DNA of 64,000 nucleotides, from the NCBI RefSeq assembly GCF_903970965.1, contig NZ_CAJCKW010000011.1:1-64000 (forward strand), in the 5' to 3' direction. Position numbers and translations under genes: made by a program. The notes beneath the pieces are model-generated. The model was not told the origin of the DNA. It saw only the letters and a program-made list of their open reading frames with translations, and did not search any database. Source of the DNA: Aureimonas sp. ME7 (GTDB lineage: Bacteria > Pseudomonadota > Alphaproteobacteria > Rhizobiales > Rhizobiaceae). This document shows positions 23,805 to 35,412 of this stretch, piece after piece; within the stretch, counting starts at the first letter, position 1; each line of letters starts with the position of its first letter.

Positions 23805-24635
23805 TCAGAAGAAGCTGTAGCGAAGACCGGCGCGCACCGTGTGGATGTCGAAACCGTTGTCCTTGGTCTGGATCCCGGTCGCGCCGAACTGCTTGTCGGC
23901 GCTGTCGTATTCCCAGGAGTCGCCTTCCCAGACCTTGGTGAAGCGGTAGCCGACGTCCAGCGCGAGCTGACTGGTCAGGTCCACCGTCGCGCCGGCCATC
24001 AGGGCCGAGGCGAAGCGCCAGTCGTCGGTGCCGTCATGCTGGCCGGAATACGGCGTGTAGCCGGGGTTGCAGGGCGGGCAGACTTCCTGCGAATTCACGG
24101 TGTCGTACTTGACGTAGGCCGTACCGATACCTGCGCCGAGGTAAGGCGTCACGACACCGAAGCTCGGCAGATCGACATAGGCGTTCGCCATGATGGTCCA
24201 CACGTCGGCTTCGGAACTGTCGTTGTAGTTGCACTCCTCGAAAGGACCGAGACCGTGCGCCGGATCGGTCTTGATCATCAGCGGGCACTTGGTCTTGCCG
24301 TTCACGTCCGAGCGGAAATAATCCACCGTCGCGTCCACGCGGAACATGTCGGTGAAGCGATAGCCGGCGCCGACGCCGAAAGTCGCCGCATCGCTGAGGC
24401 GCAGGTCGTCGTAGCGGTAGTAGTCGTCGATGCCTTCGACGCCGGGGAACTGGTTGTAGAAGGCCCAGTTGCCCTTGGTCTTGGATTCAAAATTGTAGCC
24501 GACGTCACCGCGGATGTACCAGCCGCTGAAGGGGGCCTCTTCCACCACCGGGATCGGCTCGATGATATCCGCCGCGCTCGCGACGGACGGCAACAATGCG
24601 GCGGCGGCCAGAAGGCCAAGCGCAAGCCGTAGCAT
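23805..24635 (-). CDS. Outer membrane beta-barrel protein (Omp25/31-like), paralogue
   Basis: This 276-aa protein has a signal peptide ending VASAAD (about residue 22). Barrel strands include SGWYIRGDVGYNFES, FGVGAGYRFTDMFRVDATVDYFRSD and TPYLGAGIGTAYVKYDT, and the canonical C-terminal Phe (RAGLRYSFF) is used by the BAM complex. Cysteines in KTKCPL, EECNYN and EVCPPCNPG fall in predicted external loops. It is likely abundant in the outer membrane. AGGAGA precedes the ATG. The upstream region carries three TTAA units spaced 7 bp apart (24695-24712). Confidence 0.9.
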   Translation of the reverse strand: MLRLALGLLAAAALLPSVASAADIIEPIPVVEEAPFSGWYIRGDVGYNFESKTKGNWAFYNQFPGVEGIDDYYRYDDLRLSDAATFGVGAGYRFTDMFRVDATVDYFRSDVNGKTKCPLMIKTDPAHGLGPFEECNYNDSSEADVWTIMANAYVDLPSFGVVTPYLGAGIGTAYVKYDTVNSQEVCPPCNPGYTPYSGQHDGTDDWRFASALMAGATVDLTSQLALDVGYRFTKVWEGDSWEYDSADKQFGATGIQTKDNGFDIHTVRAGLRYSFF

Positions 24636-24694
24636 GATCGTTATCTCCTGATTTCACGACATTCTGCGGCTTGGGTTCCGCAATGATCGCAAAC

Positions 24695-24715
24695 TTAAGG
24701 ATTAATGATTAATGC
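24695..24715. repeat. Three 7-bp TTAA-headed repeats in a porin-gene promoter region
   Basis: TTAAGGA, TTAATGA and TTAATGC follow each other without gaps at 24695-24715, 60-80 bp upstream of the barrel gene. The 7-bp period does not give the TTAA-N7-TTAA CtrA spacing, so it may bind another regulator or simply be an AT-rich promoter element. Confidence 0.45.
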
Positions 24716-24756
24716 CAGGTTTACCGTGACGTAGCGTTAGGCCTGTTTCTTGACGA

Positions 24757-26103
24757 TCAAGCCGCCTCGCGCTGCAAGGCGCCGATGATGTCATCGACCA
24801 CGTTGCCGACGAGCGACGGGTCGTCCCCTTCCGCCATGACGCGAATCAGGGGCTCGGTGCCCGAGGGACGGATCACGAGGCGCCCGGTCTCGCCGAGCCG
24901 GTCCCGGCCTTGCGCGATCGCCGACTGGACCCGCTCGCGCTCCAGCGGCGCTCCGCCTGAAAAGCGGATATTCTTCAGCACCTGAGGCACCGGCGTGAAC
25001 TTGCGGCAGACCTCCGACACCGTGCCACCGGCCTTGCGCACGACCGCCAGCACCTGAAGCGCCGATACGAGGCCGTCGCCCGTCGTGCCGAAATCCGAAA
25101 GCACGATATGGCCGGACTGCTCGCCGCCGACATTGTAGCCGTGCTGGCGCATGTGCTCGACCACGTAGCGGTCACCGACCTTGGTGCGTGCGAGCTGGAT
25201 CTGCCGCTCGTTCAGGAAGCGCTCGAGGCCGAGGTTCGACATGATCGTCGCGACCACGCCGCCGGCCGCCAGGCGCCCGTCCTCGGCCCAGGCCTCGCCG
25301 ATCACCGCCATGATCTGGTCGCCGTCCACCACCTCGCCCTGCTCGTCGACGATCAGAACCCGGTCGGCGTCCCCGTCCAGCGCGATGCCGATGTCGGCCC
25401 GCACTTCGCGCACCTTGGCTTTCAGCGCCGCCGGACTGGTGGAGCCGCAGTTGAGATTGATGTTGGTACCGTTCGGCTCGACGCCGATCGAGACGACCTC
25501 CGCGCCGAGTTCCCAAAGGACCCCCGGCGAAACCTTGTAGCCCGCGCCGTTGGCGCAATCGATCGCGACGCGCAGCCCTTCCAGAGAGAACTCGCGCGGC
25601 AGCGTGCGCTTGGCAAATTCGATGTATCGGTCGTGGACGCCGTCGATGCGCTTGGCGCGGCCGAGGCTCGTGCCGTCCGCCAACCGCTTGGACAGGTCGG
25701 TTTCGAGCAGTGACTCGATCTCGCGCTCCACCTCGTCGGACAGTTTGTAGCCGTCCGGGCCGAAGAGCTTGATGCCATTGTCGTCGAACGGGTTGTGCGA
25801 GGCCGAGATCATCACCCCGATGTCGGCGCGCAGCGAACGCGTCAGCATGGCGACGGCGGGCGTCGGCATGGGCCCCAGCAGGAAGACGTCGACGCCGGCC
25901 GCCGTGAAGCCCGCGACCATGGCGTTTTCCAGCATGTAGCCGGACAGGCGCGTGTCCTTGCCGATCACGACGCGGTGGCGATAGCTGCCGCGCCGGAAGG
26001 CGAGGCCTGCCGCCATGCCGACCTTCATCGCGATCTCGGCGGTCATCGGATGGCGGTTGGCGCGGCCGCGGATTCCATCCGTTCCGAAATACGACTTCGT
26101 CAT
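24757..26103 (-). CDS. glmM: Phosphoglucosamine mutase GlmM
   Basis: This 448-aa enzyme converts glucosamine-6-phosphate to glucosamine-1-phosphate for peptidoglycan and LPS precursors. The opening [14 protein letters not shown], the phosphoserine loop [14 protein letters not shown] (Ser near residue 101), the metal loop ALDGDADRV, the sugar loop GGEQSGHI and the phosphate loop [12 protein letters not shown] are all present. The ATG at 26103 gives the standard start. It follows ftsH on the same strand, as in many Hyphomicrobiales, but a terminator lies between them. Confidence 0.97.
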   Translation of the reverse strand: MTKSYFGTDGIRGRANRHPMTAEIAMKVGMAAGLAFRRGSYRHRVVIGKDTRLSGYMLENAMVAGFTAAGVDVFLLGPMPTPAVAMLTRSLRADIGVMISASHNPFDDNGIKLFGPDGYKLSDEVEREIESLLETDLSKRLADGTSLGRAKRIDGVHDRYIEFAKRTLPREFSLEGLRVAIDCANGAGYKVSPGVLWELGAEVVSIGVEPNGTNINLNCGSTSPAALKAKVREVRADIGIALDGDADRVLIVDEQGEVVDGDQIMAVIGEAWAEDGRLAAGGVVATIMSNLGLERFLNERQIQLARTKVGDRYVVEHMRQHGYNVGGEQSGHIVLSDFGTTGDGLVSALQVLAVVRKAGGTVSEVCRKFTPVPQVLKNIRFSGGAPLERERVQSAIAQGRDRLGETGRLVIRPSGTEPLIRVMAEGDDPSLVGNVVDDIIGALQREAA

Positions 26104-26221
26104 AGGGTCTCGTCTCCGCGCGCCGATCTGGTTCTGCAGTAGGGAAGACAGAATGGCGCAGAAAGTAAAAAAGAATGTCAGCGCGAGGCGATGCGTTGAT
26201 GCGGGTCGACGGATCGACACG

Positions 26222-26247
26222 AAAAAGGCGGGCCATGGGCCCGCCTT
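26222..26247 (-). terminator. Rho-independent terminator of ftsH
   Basis: GGCGGGCC (26227-26234) pairs with GGCCCGCC (26238-26245) across a 3-nt loop. On the minus strand it is followed by TTTTT (A run at 26222-26226), 24 bp beyond the ftsH stop. Confidence 0.88.
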
Positions 26248-26270
26248 ATCTCAACCTGTTTCGCTTCCGG

Positions 26271-28208
<1,938 letters not shown>

Positions 28209-28336
28209 TATCCGTCCTGGGATGACGCCCCGATTCGCTTCGCCTTTCGGCGCCTCGAGCCATGACTTGTCATCGAAGATAGGTGGCCTCCAAATCCTTG
28301 CCAACAGGCTTCACGGGATTTGCGGCATTTTGGAGC

Positions 28337-29629
28337 CTAGGGGGTTAATCGATCCGGAGCGCGTCCGGGCAGGTCCGCCCAGATCCGCCAGCCGATCCGC
28401 TCGCTCGCAGCCAGCACGCCGAGTTCGGGAAACCTTGCCGCCAACCCGGGATGGACGGCGCGGATCGCCCCGTCCCGATCGAGCCCGACAGGCAGGACCG
28501 CCCCGCGAACCTGGGGCGCGGAGGCGTTTCCGTAGGCGCGCAGGGTGTCGATCGGATGATCCCTTGGAAGGGTGATGTCGAAGCGGCGATCGAAGCTGGC
28601 GGACTTGGCGCCGCGAAGCGGAACGTCGGCAGGCCCAGTGCGGCCGAACTCGCGGGCGACGATCACTTTTTCGCCGACACGCCGGATACGACAGCCGCCG
28701 AGCGTCGCATCGGCCTTTCCGTCGGCGCCGAAGCGAGCCAACAGACGCTCGACCGCGTCCGTTCGAATCGCGCCCTCCCCGCCTCCGACGGCGACCAGCA
28801 CCCGCTTCCAGAACGCGTTCGGTGCATCACGCGGTACCAGTTCGAGCGCGCCGTCCGGCCTCGGCCGCACCGCGCCGCCTAAGCAAAGCTCGGCTATCGA
28901 TCGAGCCAGCTCAGCGTCGGCTTCTCGCCGCGCGGCCTGCGCCTCGCGCAGTTCGAGGTCGAGCAGGCGGCGGTCGTACAGCCCGCTCGCCAGTGCATGC
29001 CGCAGCCGCACACGCGCGAACGCGTCGCTTCGGTTGCTGGGGTCGTCGATCGCGGTCAGCCCCTCGCGCCGTACCCTTGCGGCCAGTTCGGCCTTCGGCA
29101 GCCGGAGAAATGGACGGAGAAGCACGAGGCCGGGCGCCAGATCGCGCCATGTGCGCATGCCGGCGAGCGCCGTTCCCGTTCCGCCCCGCTGGCGCGCGAG
29201 ACAATGCGTTTCAAGCTGATCGTCCGCATGATGGGCGGTGACGACGGCGCCGGCACTGATGCGCCGGGCTTCGCGCGTGAGGAGATCGTAGCGCGCCTCG
29301 CGCGCCGCAGCCTGCAGATTGCCGGTAAGGCTCGCCCTGCGTTCCCAGCTGAGCGTTCGATGGGGAAGACGGAGTTCGCGGCAAACCGACGCGACGTAGT
29401 TAGCCTCCGCCGCCGACTCCGGTCGCAGGCAATGATCGACGGTCGCCACCGTGATCGACGGGAAGCCTGCACGGGAACGCAACTCGGCCGCAGCCAGAAA
29501 CAGTGCCAGCGAATCGGGACCGCCCGAAACGGCCAGGAGGATCGCACCGATCGCGCCGCGATGGCGCTCCGCCTCGATGATCGAAAGGCGGACGGCGTCT
29601 TCGAGCGAGGTGGCCGGGTCGGTCGTCAG
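28337..29629 (-). CDS. tilS: tRNA(Ile)-lysidine synthetase TilS (apparent CTG start)
   Basis: This protein of about 430 aa converts C34 of tRNA-Ile(CAU) to lysidine. The PP-loop SGGPDSLALF lies about 35 residues from the proposed start. HHADDQLETHCLARQRGGTGTALAGM and LLRPFLRLPKAEL follow, with a C-terminal TilS domain. From 29629 to the PP-loop no ATG, GTG or TTG occurs in frame, and the first TTG (29482) lies after the loop and would delete it. A CTG at 29629 overlaps the cpoB stop codon (CTGA) exactly where an ATGA coupling would be, and gives the family length. I therefore place the start there, with a sequencing error as the main alternative. Confidence 0.85.
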   Translation of the reverse strand: MTTDPATSLEDAVRLSIIEAERHRGAIGAILLAVSGGPDSLALFLAAAELRSRAGFPSITVATVDHCLRPESAAEANYVASVCRELRLPHRTLSWERRASLTGNLQAAAREARYDLLTREARRISAGAVVTAHHADDQLETHCLARQRGGTGTALAGMRTWRDLAPGLVLLRPFLRLPKAELAARVRREGLTAIDDPSNRSDAFARVRLRHALASGLYDRRLLDLELREAQAARREADAELARSIAELCLGGAVRPRPDGALELVPRDAPNAFWKRVLVAVGGGEGAIRTDAVERLLARFGADGKADATLGGCRIRRVGEKVIVAREFGRTGPADVPLRGAKSASFDRRFDITLPRDHPIDTLRAYGNASAPQVRGAVLPVGLDRDGAIRAVHPGLAARFPELGVLAASERIGWRIWADLPGRAPDRLTP

Positions 29630-30573
29630 CCGCAGTTCGCCGACTTGGTCTCGCCCTGGAGCTTGCGCTTCACGTTGGCGCTCATGTCGGGATAGCGCTT
29701 GCCGATCTCGGCATAGGTCACGCAGGCCGTTTCGCGGTTGTTGAGCTTGGCGAGCGACATGCCGAGCTTCAGCATCATCTCCGGGGCCTTGCCGCTCTTC
29801 GGGTGCTGCTTCTGCGCGTTCAGGAACACCTCCGCCGCGTCGCGGTACTTGTTCTGCGCGAACAGGCTTTCGCCCAGCCAGTATTGCGCATCCGCCGCAT
29901 CCTGCGAGTTCGGATAGGCCTGCGTGTACTGGCGGAACGTGTTTTCGGCGAGCTGGTAGTCGCCGGCGAGCATGTAGTTGTAGCCCAGCGAATACATCTC
30001 GACCGGACCGTTCGTGGCGATCGAGGCGACCTTGTTCGAACCGCTGGCAGGGGCCGGTGCCTCGGTGCGACTGGGCTCGTTGATGCTGGTGTCGCCGAGA
30101 AGCGCGCCGATCTCGTCGGTCCGCTGGCCGCTCGGCACCGTCGCGTCGTTGACGCTCGGCGGCGCGGCGGACGCGACGCGCTCGCTGGGAGCCGGCGTCT
30201 GCGGGGGCGTGTCGGCCTGCGTCCGGCGCTGCGGCGTGGCCGAAGCATTGCTACCGCCGCCGCTCCCGCCTTCCAGGTCCTTGAAGCGGAATTCGTTGTC
30301 TTCCTGCGTCTTGCGAAGCTGCTCCTGGAGCTGGAGCACGAGGAAGGACAACTCCTCCACCTTGCCCGTCAGCCGGCGCATTTCCTCTTCCACCTGCGAC
30401 ATGCGAACGCCGCCGTCGCCCGCCTGCGCCATGACGACGGGCTGCTGCGAGCTTTCAGCGACGAGTGCGCGCGAGCCACCCAGACCGAACGGCAGCTCCA
30501 GCGCGGATGCCGGCGTGCCCAGTGCGGCCACCACGGCGAGAACGGAGAAAGATGCGAGCTTCATGCTGGCCAT
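29626..30573 (-). CDS. cpoB: Cell division coordinator CpoB (YbgF)
   Basis: This 315-aa periplasmic protein has a signal peptide ending PASALE (about residue 25). A trimerising coiled coil (MSQVEEEMRRLTGKVEELSFLVLQLQEQL, here split as two heptad-rich stretches of residues 58-90) is followed by a low-complexity Ser/Thr/Pro linker. The C-terminal TPR domain includes YMLAGDYQLAENTFRQYTQ and AQYWLGESLFAQNKYRDAA. CpoB links the Tol-Pal machine with peptidoglycan synthesis. The start at 30573 has AGGGG upstream. Its last codon and stop overlap tilS. Confidence 0.93.
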   Translation of the reverse strand: MASMKLASFSVLAVVAALGTPASALELPFGLGGSRALVAESSQQPVVMAQAGDGGVRMSQVEEEMRRLTGKVEELSFLVLQLQEQLRKTQEDNEFRFKDLEGGSGGGSNASATPQRRTQADTPPQTPAPSERVASAAPPSVNDATVPSGQRTDEIGALLGDTSINEPSRTEAPAPASGSNKVASIATNGPVEMYSLGYNYMLAGDYQLAENTFRQYTQAYPNSQDAADAQYWLGESLFAQNKYRDAAEVFLNAQKQHPKSGKAPEMMLKLGMSLAKLNNRETACVTYAEIGKRYPDMSANVKRKLQGETKSANCG

Positions 30574-30724
30574 GCGAAGATCCCCTCGGCATCGCTGGGG
30601 ACGGTCGCCTTTGCCCGTCGGGCATTCGGCCGGCCCCGCGAGAACCTGTCGACCCCTCCGCTTGAAGAAGCGGAAGGCGTCCAAAGTTGGGCCGGTGCTA
30701 GCACAACCCTGCGGGATGCAACGC

Positions 30725-30744
30725 AAAACGGCCCCGGAGGGCCG
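30725..30744 (-). terminator. Likely terminator of pal
   Basis: CGGCCC (30729-30734) and GGGCCG (30739-30744) form a short stem with loop CGGA. On the minus strand it is followed by TTTT. It lies 36 bp after the pal stop, and cpoB starts 152 bp further on. Confidence 0.6.
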
Positions 30745-30779
30745 CTTCACACGTGTGACTGTTGCCAAAGAGCCGCAGA

Positions 30780-31328
30780 TCAGCTGCCAGCGCCGGACAG
30801 GACGGTGACGGCCCGGCGGTTCTGCGACCAGCACGAGATGTCGTCGCAAACGGCCACCGGCCGTTCCTTGCCGTAGGAGATGGTGCGCAGCCGGTTGCCG
30901 GCGACGCCCTGGCTGACGAGGTAGTCCCGCGTGGCGGCGGCGCGGCGGGCGCCGAGCGCGAGGTTGTATTCGCGCGTGCCGCGCTCGTCGGCATGGCCCT
31001 CGATGGTGATCGAGTAGTTCCGGTACTGGTTCAGCCATTGCGCCTGGCGCGACAGCGTCTGCTGGGCGTCGGCGCGGATCGAGGTCGAGTCGGTGTCGAA
31101 GAAGATGCGGTCGCCGACATTGACCGTGAAGTCCTGGCTGGTGCCCGGAGCTGCCGACCCGCCGGCGCCGCCGGCACCGTAGCCGCCTGCCCCGCCCGCG
31201 CCGCCAAGCCCGAGGCCGGCGGCGTTGTCGGGAAGACCGTTGTTCTTCTTGGCGCAGGCCGAGAGTGCCAGCGCTGCAACCAGCGCGAGGGCGATACGAC
31301 CATGGACCCCAGTAGCGATGCGGCGCAT
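30780..31328 (-). CDS. pal: Peptidoglycan-associated lipoprotein Pal
   Basis: This 182-aa lipoprotein has a signal peptide with lipobox LALSAC (Cys about residue 25). A Gly/Ala-rich spacer (about residues 37-60) and an OmpA-like peptidoglycan-binding domain follow, with FFDTDSTSIRADAQQTL, IEGHADERGTREYNLALGARRA and RTISYGKERPVA. Pal anchors the outer membrane to the cell wall and works with TolB. It is preceded by its own good promoter (31371-31398), so it may be made in excess over the upstream tol genes. Confidence 0.97.
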   Translation of the reverse strand: MRRIATGVHGRIALALVAALALSACAKKNNGLPDNAAGLGLGGAGGAGGYGAGGAGGSAAPGTSQDFTVNVGDRIFFDTDSTSIRADAQQTLSRQAQWLNQYRNYSITIEGHADERGTREYNLALGARRAAATRDYLVSQGVAGNRLRTISYGKERPVAVCDDISCWSQNRRAVTVLSGAGS

Positions 31329-31370
31329 GGCCGTCTCCTTACGTGTATGGATTTCCGTGACAGCCCGTTT

Positions 31371-31398
31371 ACCATATTCGAGGTTAACGACCGGTCAA
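31371..31398 (-). promoter_or_regulatory. Putative sigma-70 promoter of pal
   Basis: TTGACC (31398-31393) and TATGGT (31376-31371) on the minus strand are separated by 16 nt. They lie in the 97-bp spacer between tolB and pal, about 43 bp before the pal start. Confidence 0.55.
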
Positions 31399-31425
31399 CA
31401 GGCGGTTGATTCGACTGAGGAAACT

Positions 31426-32730
31426 TTATTCCAGGGCCGGCGACCAAGCCGGGTCGGAACCGTAGTTCGGCGTGGCGATCTTCTGCTCGTTGCGACCCGT
31501 CAGATCGATCGAATAGAGCTGCGGACCCCCACCCTGATCGCGGAAGAACATGATGACGCGCCCGTTCGGAGCCCAGGTCGGCCCCTCGGCGTGGAAGCTC
31601 GACGTCAGGATGCGTTCGCCCGAGCCGTCCGGCTTCATCACGCCGATCTGGAACTGGCCGCCCGACTGCTTGGTGAAGGCGATGAGATCGCCGCGCGGGC
31701 TCCAGACGGGCGTGTTGTAGCTGCCCTGCCCGAAGGAAATGCGCTGCTGCCCGCCCCCGCTCGCATCCATCACGTAGATCTGCGGACGCCCACCGCGATC
31801 GCTCTCGAACACGACCTTGGAGCCGTCCGGCGAATAGGAGGGCGAGGTGTCGATCGCGTTGGTCGAGGTCAGGCGCGTCGTCGCGCGCGAGCGAAGGTCC
31901 ATCGCGTAGATGTTGGAGTTGCCGTCCTGCTGGAGGCTCATGACCACCTTCTGCCCGTCGGGCGAGAAGCGCGGTGCGAAGGTCATGCCCGGGAAGTTGC
32001 CGACCACCTCGCGCTGCCCGGTCTCGAGCTGCAGAAGGTACACGCGCGGCTCGGCGTTGCCGAACGACATGTAGGTGATTTCCTGCCGGTTCGGCGAGAA
32101 GCGAGGCGTCAGCACGAGGTCGCCGCCCTGGCTGAGATAGCGTACGTTGGCGCCGTCCTGGTCCATGATGGCGAGGCGCTTCTTGCGGTCGGTCTTGGCA
32201 CCGCTCTCGTCGACGAAGACGATGCGCGTGTCGAAGTAGCCCTTCTCGCCGGTGAGCCGCTCGTAGATCGCGTCCGAGATGATGTGGGCGATGCGGCGCC
32301 AGTTGTCGGGGCTGGCGTAGAATTGCTGCCCGTCGAGTTGCTGGCCGGCATAGGTGTCCCACAGGCGGAACTCGACGCGCAGCCGCCCATCGGCTTCAGG
32401 TGTGACGCGCCCGGTAACGAGGGCCTGCGCGTTGATCACCGTCCAGTCCTGGAAGCGGGGCGTCGCGTCCGGGCCGATGTCCTTCTGGATGAAGGCGGAC
32501 TGGTTGATCGGGGCGAACAGGCCGGAGCGCTTGAGATCGGCGTTCACGACCTCGATCAGCTTAGTGCCCAGCGCATCGCGCGACTGGAAGTTCGGCAGGG
32601 CGATCGGCAGCGGCTGCACGTTGCCGCGCGTCACGTCGATCTCGACCTGAGCCTGGGCGCTGGAGGAAACGGCAAGGCCCGCCACGGTGGCGGCGAGCGC
32701 AAGGGCGAAGGATCGGATGAAGCGCGTCAT
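31426..32730 (-). CDS. tolB: Tol-Pal system translocation protein TolB
   Basis: This 434-aa periplasmic protein has a signal peptide ending SSAQAQ (about residue 27). The TolB N-terminal domain ([34 protein letters not shown]) is followed by a six-bladed beta-propeller with repeated RFSPDGQKV / [13 protein letters not shown] / [11 protein letters not shown] motifs. TolB shuttles between Pal and TolA. The ATG at 32730 was chosen because it begins the n-region of the signal peptide. It follows tolA by 109 bp. Confidence 0.97.
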   Translation of the reverse strand: MTRFIRSFALALAATVAGLAVSSSAQAQVEIDVTRGNVQPLPIALPNFQSRDALGTKLIEVVNADLKRSGLFAPINQSAFIQKDIGPDATPRFQDWTVINAQALVTGRVTPEADGRLRVEFRLWDTYAGQQLDGQQFYASPDNWRRIAHIISDAIYERLTGEKGYFDTRIVFVDESGAKTDRKKRLAIMDQDGANVRYLSQGGDLVLTPRFSPNRQEITYMSFGNAEPRVYLLQLETGQREVVGNFPGMTFAPRFSPDGQKVVMSLQQDGNSNIYAMDLRSRATTRLTSTNAIDTSPSYSPDGSKVVFESDRGGRPQIYVMDASGGGQQRISFGQGSYNTPVWSPRGDLIAFTKQSGGQFQIGVMKPDGSGERILTSSFHAEGPTWAPNGRVIMFFRDQGGGPQLYSIDLTGRNEQKIATPNYGSDPAWSPALE

Positions 32731-32839
32731 GGAAGGGACCTTCCCGTTATGGCGTCGAACCCTGAGGCCGCTAGGCAATCGGGTTCGATGAGGCACGAAG
32801 AATGGGCGAGCGGCGACGGGGCGCCATCGCCGGGTTTGT

Positions 32840-33919
32840 TCAGAACATCTGGCTCGGATCGAAATTGACGGTGACCTGCGCCCAGGTATCGTATTTCTCG
32901 GCCGGCAGGTTGTAGGGCGCGCAGCGGCGCACGGCGCGCACCGCCGCTTCGCTGGCCGTTCGCTCGGCCATCGAGGCGCCGCCGCCGGACAAGATCTCGG
33001 GCATGCCCTCGACGTCGCCTGACGGCGAAAGCCGCATGGCGATCTTCACGCGGAACGAACCGGCTTCCGTGCTGCCGGCGGGCGGGTTCCAGCATTGCGA
33101 GATCTGGCCGATCAGGGCGTCCATCTCGCTTTGCGACAGGGTGCCGCCGGTCGCCTTTTTGGCGCCCAGCGCGGCCTGCTGGGTGGAGCGCTTGGCGCCG
33201 CCGCCCGACGAATCCTGCGTGTTGAGGAGCGCGGCGATCTCGTCGGCGTCGAACGATTTCTCGGACGAGGCGTTCTTTGCCGGCTTCTTGGTTTCCTTCG
33301 GCTTGTCCGGCGTCTTGGCCGCTTCCTTCACCGGCTCCTTGACCGGCTCGGGCTTCTTGGCCTCGGCCACCTTCACGGGCTCGGGCGGCTTCGGCTTGAC
33401 CTGCGGGCGCGGCACGTTGCGCGGCGGCGCGGGCGTTTCCGCTTCCGCCTTGGCGATCTCGGCCGCCAGCGGGTCGATCTCGGGCACCGGCTCTGCCGGC
33501 GTCGGCTCGGGCTTTTCCTCCGCGACCTCTTCGGGAGGCGTCGGCTCGGGCTTGGGCGTCGGGGCCGGCTCGACCTTGGGGGTCGGCGGCGGCGGAGGCG
33601 GCGGCGCTTCGGCGGCGGCCGTCTTCACGCTTTCGCGCGGAGCGGCCTTGGGCGCCGGCGGCGTCGGCAGATCGACCTCGTTGTCGCCGACGTTCTGCGC
33701 GTCCATCGGCAGCTTCGGAGGCGTCTTGGTCGGGGTCGGCGCGGACGTTTCGGCTTCCGGCGCCTTTTCGTCGCCCTGCGTCGCCTCGCTCATGTCCGAG
33801 ATCAGCGTCACGGGCAGCGCTTCGGCGCCCATGTCGAGCTTTTCCGGCGGCCCGAACGACCACAGACCCCAGGTCAGGAGCGCGGTATGCAGGATCGTGG
33901 AGGTGACGACGGGTTTCAT
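32840..33919 (-). CDS. tolA: Cell envelope integrity protein TolA
   Basis: This 359-aa protein has a short cytoplasmic start and one membrane helix (residues 5-22, [18 protein letters not shown]). A long Pro/Glu/Lys/Ala-rich central region (about 45-215) follows. The C-terminal TolA/TonB-like domain contains [20 protein letters not shown] and [20 protein letters not shown]. TolA transmits proton-motive force from TolQR to Pal. Here the central region is PEPT/KPEP-rich and not the long helix of enterobacterial TolA. It lies 10 bp after tolR. Confidence 0.93.
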   Translation of the reverse strand: MKPVVTSTILHTALLTWGLWSFGPPEKLDMGAEALPVTLISDMSEATQGDEKAPEAETSAPTPTKTPPKLPMDAQNVGDNEVDLPTPPAPKAAPRESVKTAAAEAPPPPPPPTPKVEPAPTPKPEPTPPEEVAEEKPEPTPAEPVPEIDPLAAEIAKAEAETPAPPRNVPRPQVKPKPPEPVKVAEAKKPEPVKEPVKEAAKTPDKPKETKKPAKNASSEKSFDADEIAALLNTQDSSGGGAKRSTQQAALGAKKATGGTLSQSEMDALIGQISQCWNPPAGSTEAGSFRVKIAMRLSPSGDVEGMPEILSGGGASMAERTASEAAVRAVRRCAPYNLPAEKYDTWAQVTVNFDPSQMF

Positions 33920-33929
33920 GATGCGCGCG

Positions 33930-34382
33930 TCAGCTTCCCGCGGTTTCCTGCGAGGTCACGAGACCGATGTTCTTGAAGCCGGCGGCCGAGATGCGCGACA
34001 TGACGCGCATCACCGTGCCGTAGTCGGCCGAGCTGTCGGCGCGCAGGAAGATGCGCTCCTCGTAGCCCGCTTCCGCGATCGCCTTGAGCTGCTCGACGAC
34101 GGCGTCGGGCGCGACGGGCGTTTCCTGCAGGAAGATCTCGCCACCCTTCTGGACGGAGATCGTAATCGGCTGCTTCTGGGCGCTCAGCGCCTTGGCATTG
34201 GTCTTGGGCAGCTCCAACGGAACGCCGACCGTCATCAGGGGCGCGGCCACCATGAAGATAATCAGCAGCACCAGCATGACGTCCACCATCGGCGTCATGT
34301 TGATCTCGGCCATGGGAGCCTTGCGCGCACGCCGACCCCGGCGCGACCCGCCCGACGATGCAGCTCCCGTCGACATGCCCAT
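33930..34382 (-). CDS. tolR: Tol-Pal system protein TolR
   Basis: This 150-aa ExbD/TolR protein has a positively charged N terminus (SRRGRRARKAPMAEINMTPM). One membrane helix contains the conserved proton-path aspartate (MVDVMLVLLIIFMVAAPL, Asp about residue 35), followed by a periplasmic dimer domain. With TolQ it forms the motor that energises TolA. It starts 48 bp after tolQ. Confidence 0.96.
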   Translation of the reverse strand: MGMSTGAASSGGSRRGRRARKAPMAEINMTPMVDVMLVLLIIFMVAAPLMTVGVPLELPKTNAKALSAQKQPITISVQKGGEIFLQETPVAPDAVVEQLKAIAEAGYEERIFLRADSSADYGTVMRVMSRISAAGFKNIGLVTSQETAGS

Positions 34383-34430
34383 GGAAACGACCCTTCGAAA
34401 GAATGGAAACGACCGGAAGAAGCGACGCGC

Positions 34431-35144
34431 TTAGCGCGCGGCCTTCTCATCGATCTGACGGGACAGGATGGACGAGAACTCGTCGGCGAAGGCTTCGAGG
34501 CGCGAGCCGAGCTTGCCGGCATCCGCCGACAGCTTGTTGTAGGCGATGACTGCGGGGATGGCGGCGACGAGGCCGATCGCCGTCGCCAGAAGCGCCTCGG
34601 CGATGCCGGGCGCGACGACGGCCAGGCTCGTTTGCTCGGACGCGGCGATCGACTGGAACGAGGTCATGATGCCGACCACCGTGCCGAAGAGCCCAATGAA
34701 CGGCGCGGCGGAGCCGACGGTCGCCAGGAAGCCGAGGCGGGACTCCAGCCCCTCCATCTCGCGCGCCATGGTGACGTCCATCGCCTTTTCGATGCGGGTC
34801 TGCAGACCGATCGGCGAGCGGGCGCCCTTCTCGAAGCTCTTCTTCCATTCGCGCATGGCGGCGACGAACAGCGCGCCCATGCCGCTCGTCTTGCGGTCGG
34901 AGAGCGTGTGGTAGAGCTCTTCGAGAGACTGGCCGGACCAGAAGTTGTTCTCGAACTGGTTGAGCTGGCGGCGGAAGCGGCTGTAGCGCTGCCATTTGTC
35001 GAAGATGATCGCCCAGGTCCAGACGGACGCCACGAGCAGCCCCAGCATCACGAACTTGACGATGAACCCGGCCTGCCAGAACAATCCCAGAAGGGACATG
35101 TCGTGGGCGGGTGCGGCCAGCGCAGTCTGAGCGACCTCGTTCAT
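34431..35144 (-). CDS. tolQ: Tol-Pal system protein TolQ
   Basis: This 237-aa MotA/TolQ/ExbB-family protein has three membrane helices: about residues 16-38 (WQAGFIVKFVMLGLLVASVWTW), about 140-160 and about 170-195. The family signatures LGFLATVGSAAPFIGLFGTVVGIM and GIAEALLATAIGLVAAIPAVIAYN are intact. It starts 268 bp downstream of the ybgC stop. Confidence 0.97.
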   Translation of the reverse strand: MNEVAQTALAAPAHDMSLLGLFWQAGFIVKFVMLGLLVASVWTWAIIFDKWQRYSRFRRQLNQFENNFWSGQSLEELYHTLSDRKTSGMGALFVAAMREWKKSFEKGARSPIGLQTRIEKAMDVTMAREMEGLESRLGFLATVGSAAPFIGLFGTVVGIMTSFQSIAASEQTSLAVVAPGIAEALLATAIGLVAAIPAVIAYNKLSADAGKLGSRLEAFADEFSSILSRQIDEKAAR

Positions 35145-35412
35145 AACCCTTGCGTTCCTCAGAATCCGGCGGAGCGGTCTGGCCTTTCGGCCGATCAGTT
35201 GCGAGCCGAGCCGTTCGGCGGCGGCCGGGCGAGCCCCCAGCCGGTTCGATCAGCTTCGAAGCTTCGTCGATCCCGCCCCTTTCGCCGGGGATTCCGGTGA
35301 AAGAATGGCGTGACGCAGCTGGCCCTTCGAACTTGATCAAGCATCGTTAGGGTTAACAAATCGTGTGCGAGGGAAAAATTCCCCCTTCGAGGATGGCCGC
35401 CAGGAGCGGGCG

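Noticed and set aside
24695-24712. CtrA box upstream of the barrel gene
   Set aside because: The TTAA units are 3 bp or 10 bp apart, not 7 bp, so they do not form TTAA-N7-TTAA.
32727-33863. Long reading frame opposite or out of frame within tolA
   Set aside because: It arises from the biased codon pattern of the Pro/Glu/Lys-rich tolA region and carries no domain; tolA in its own frame is complete.
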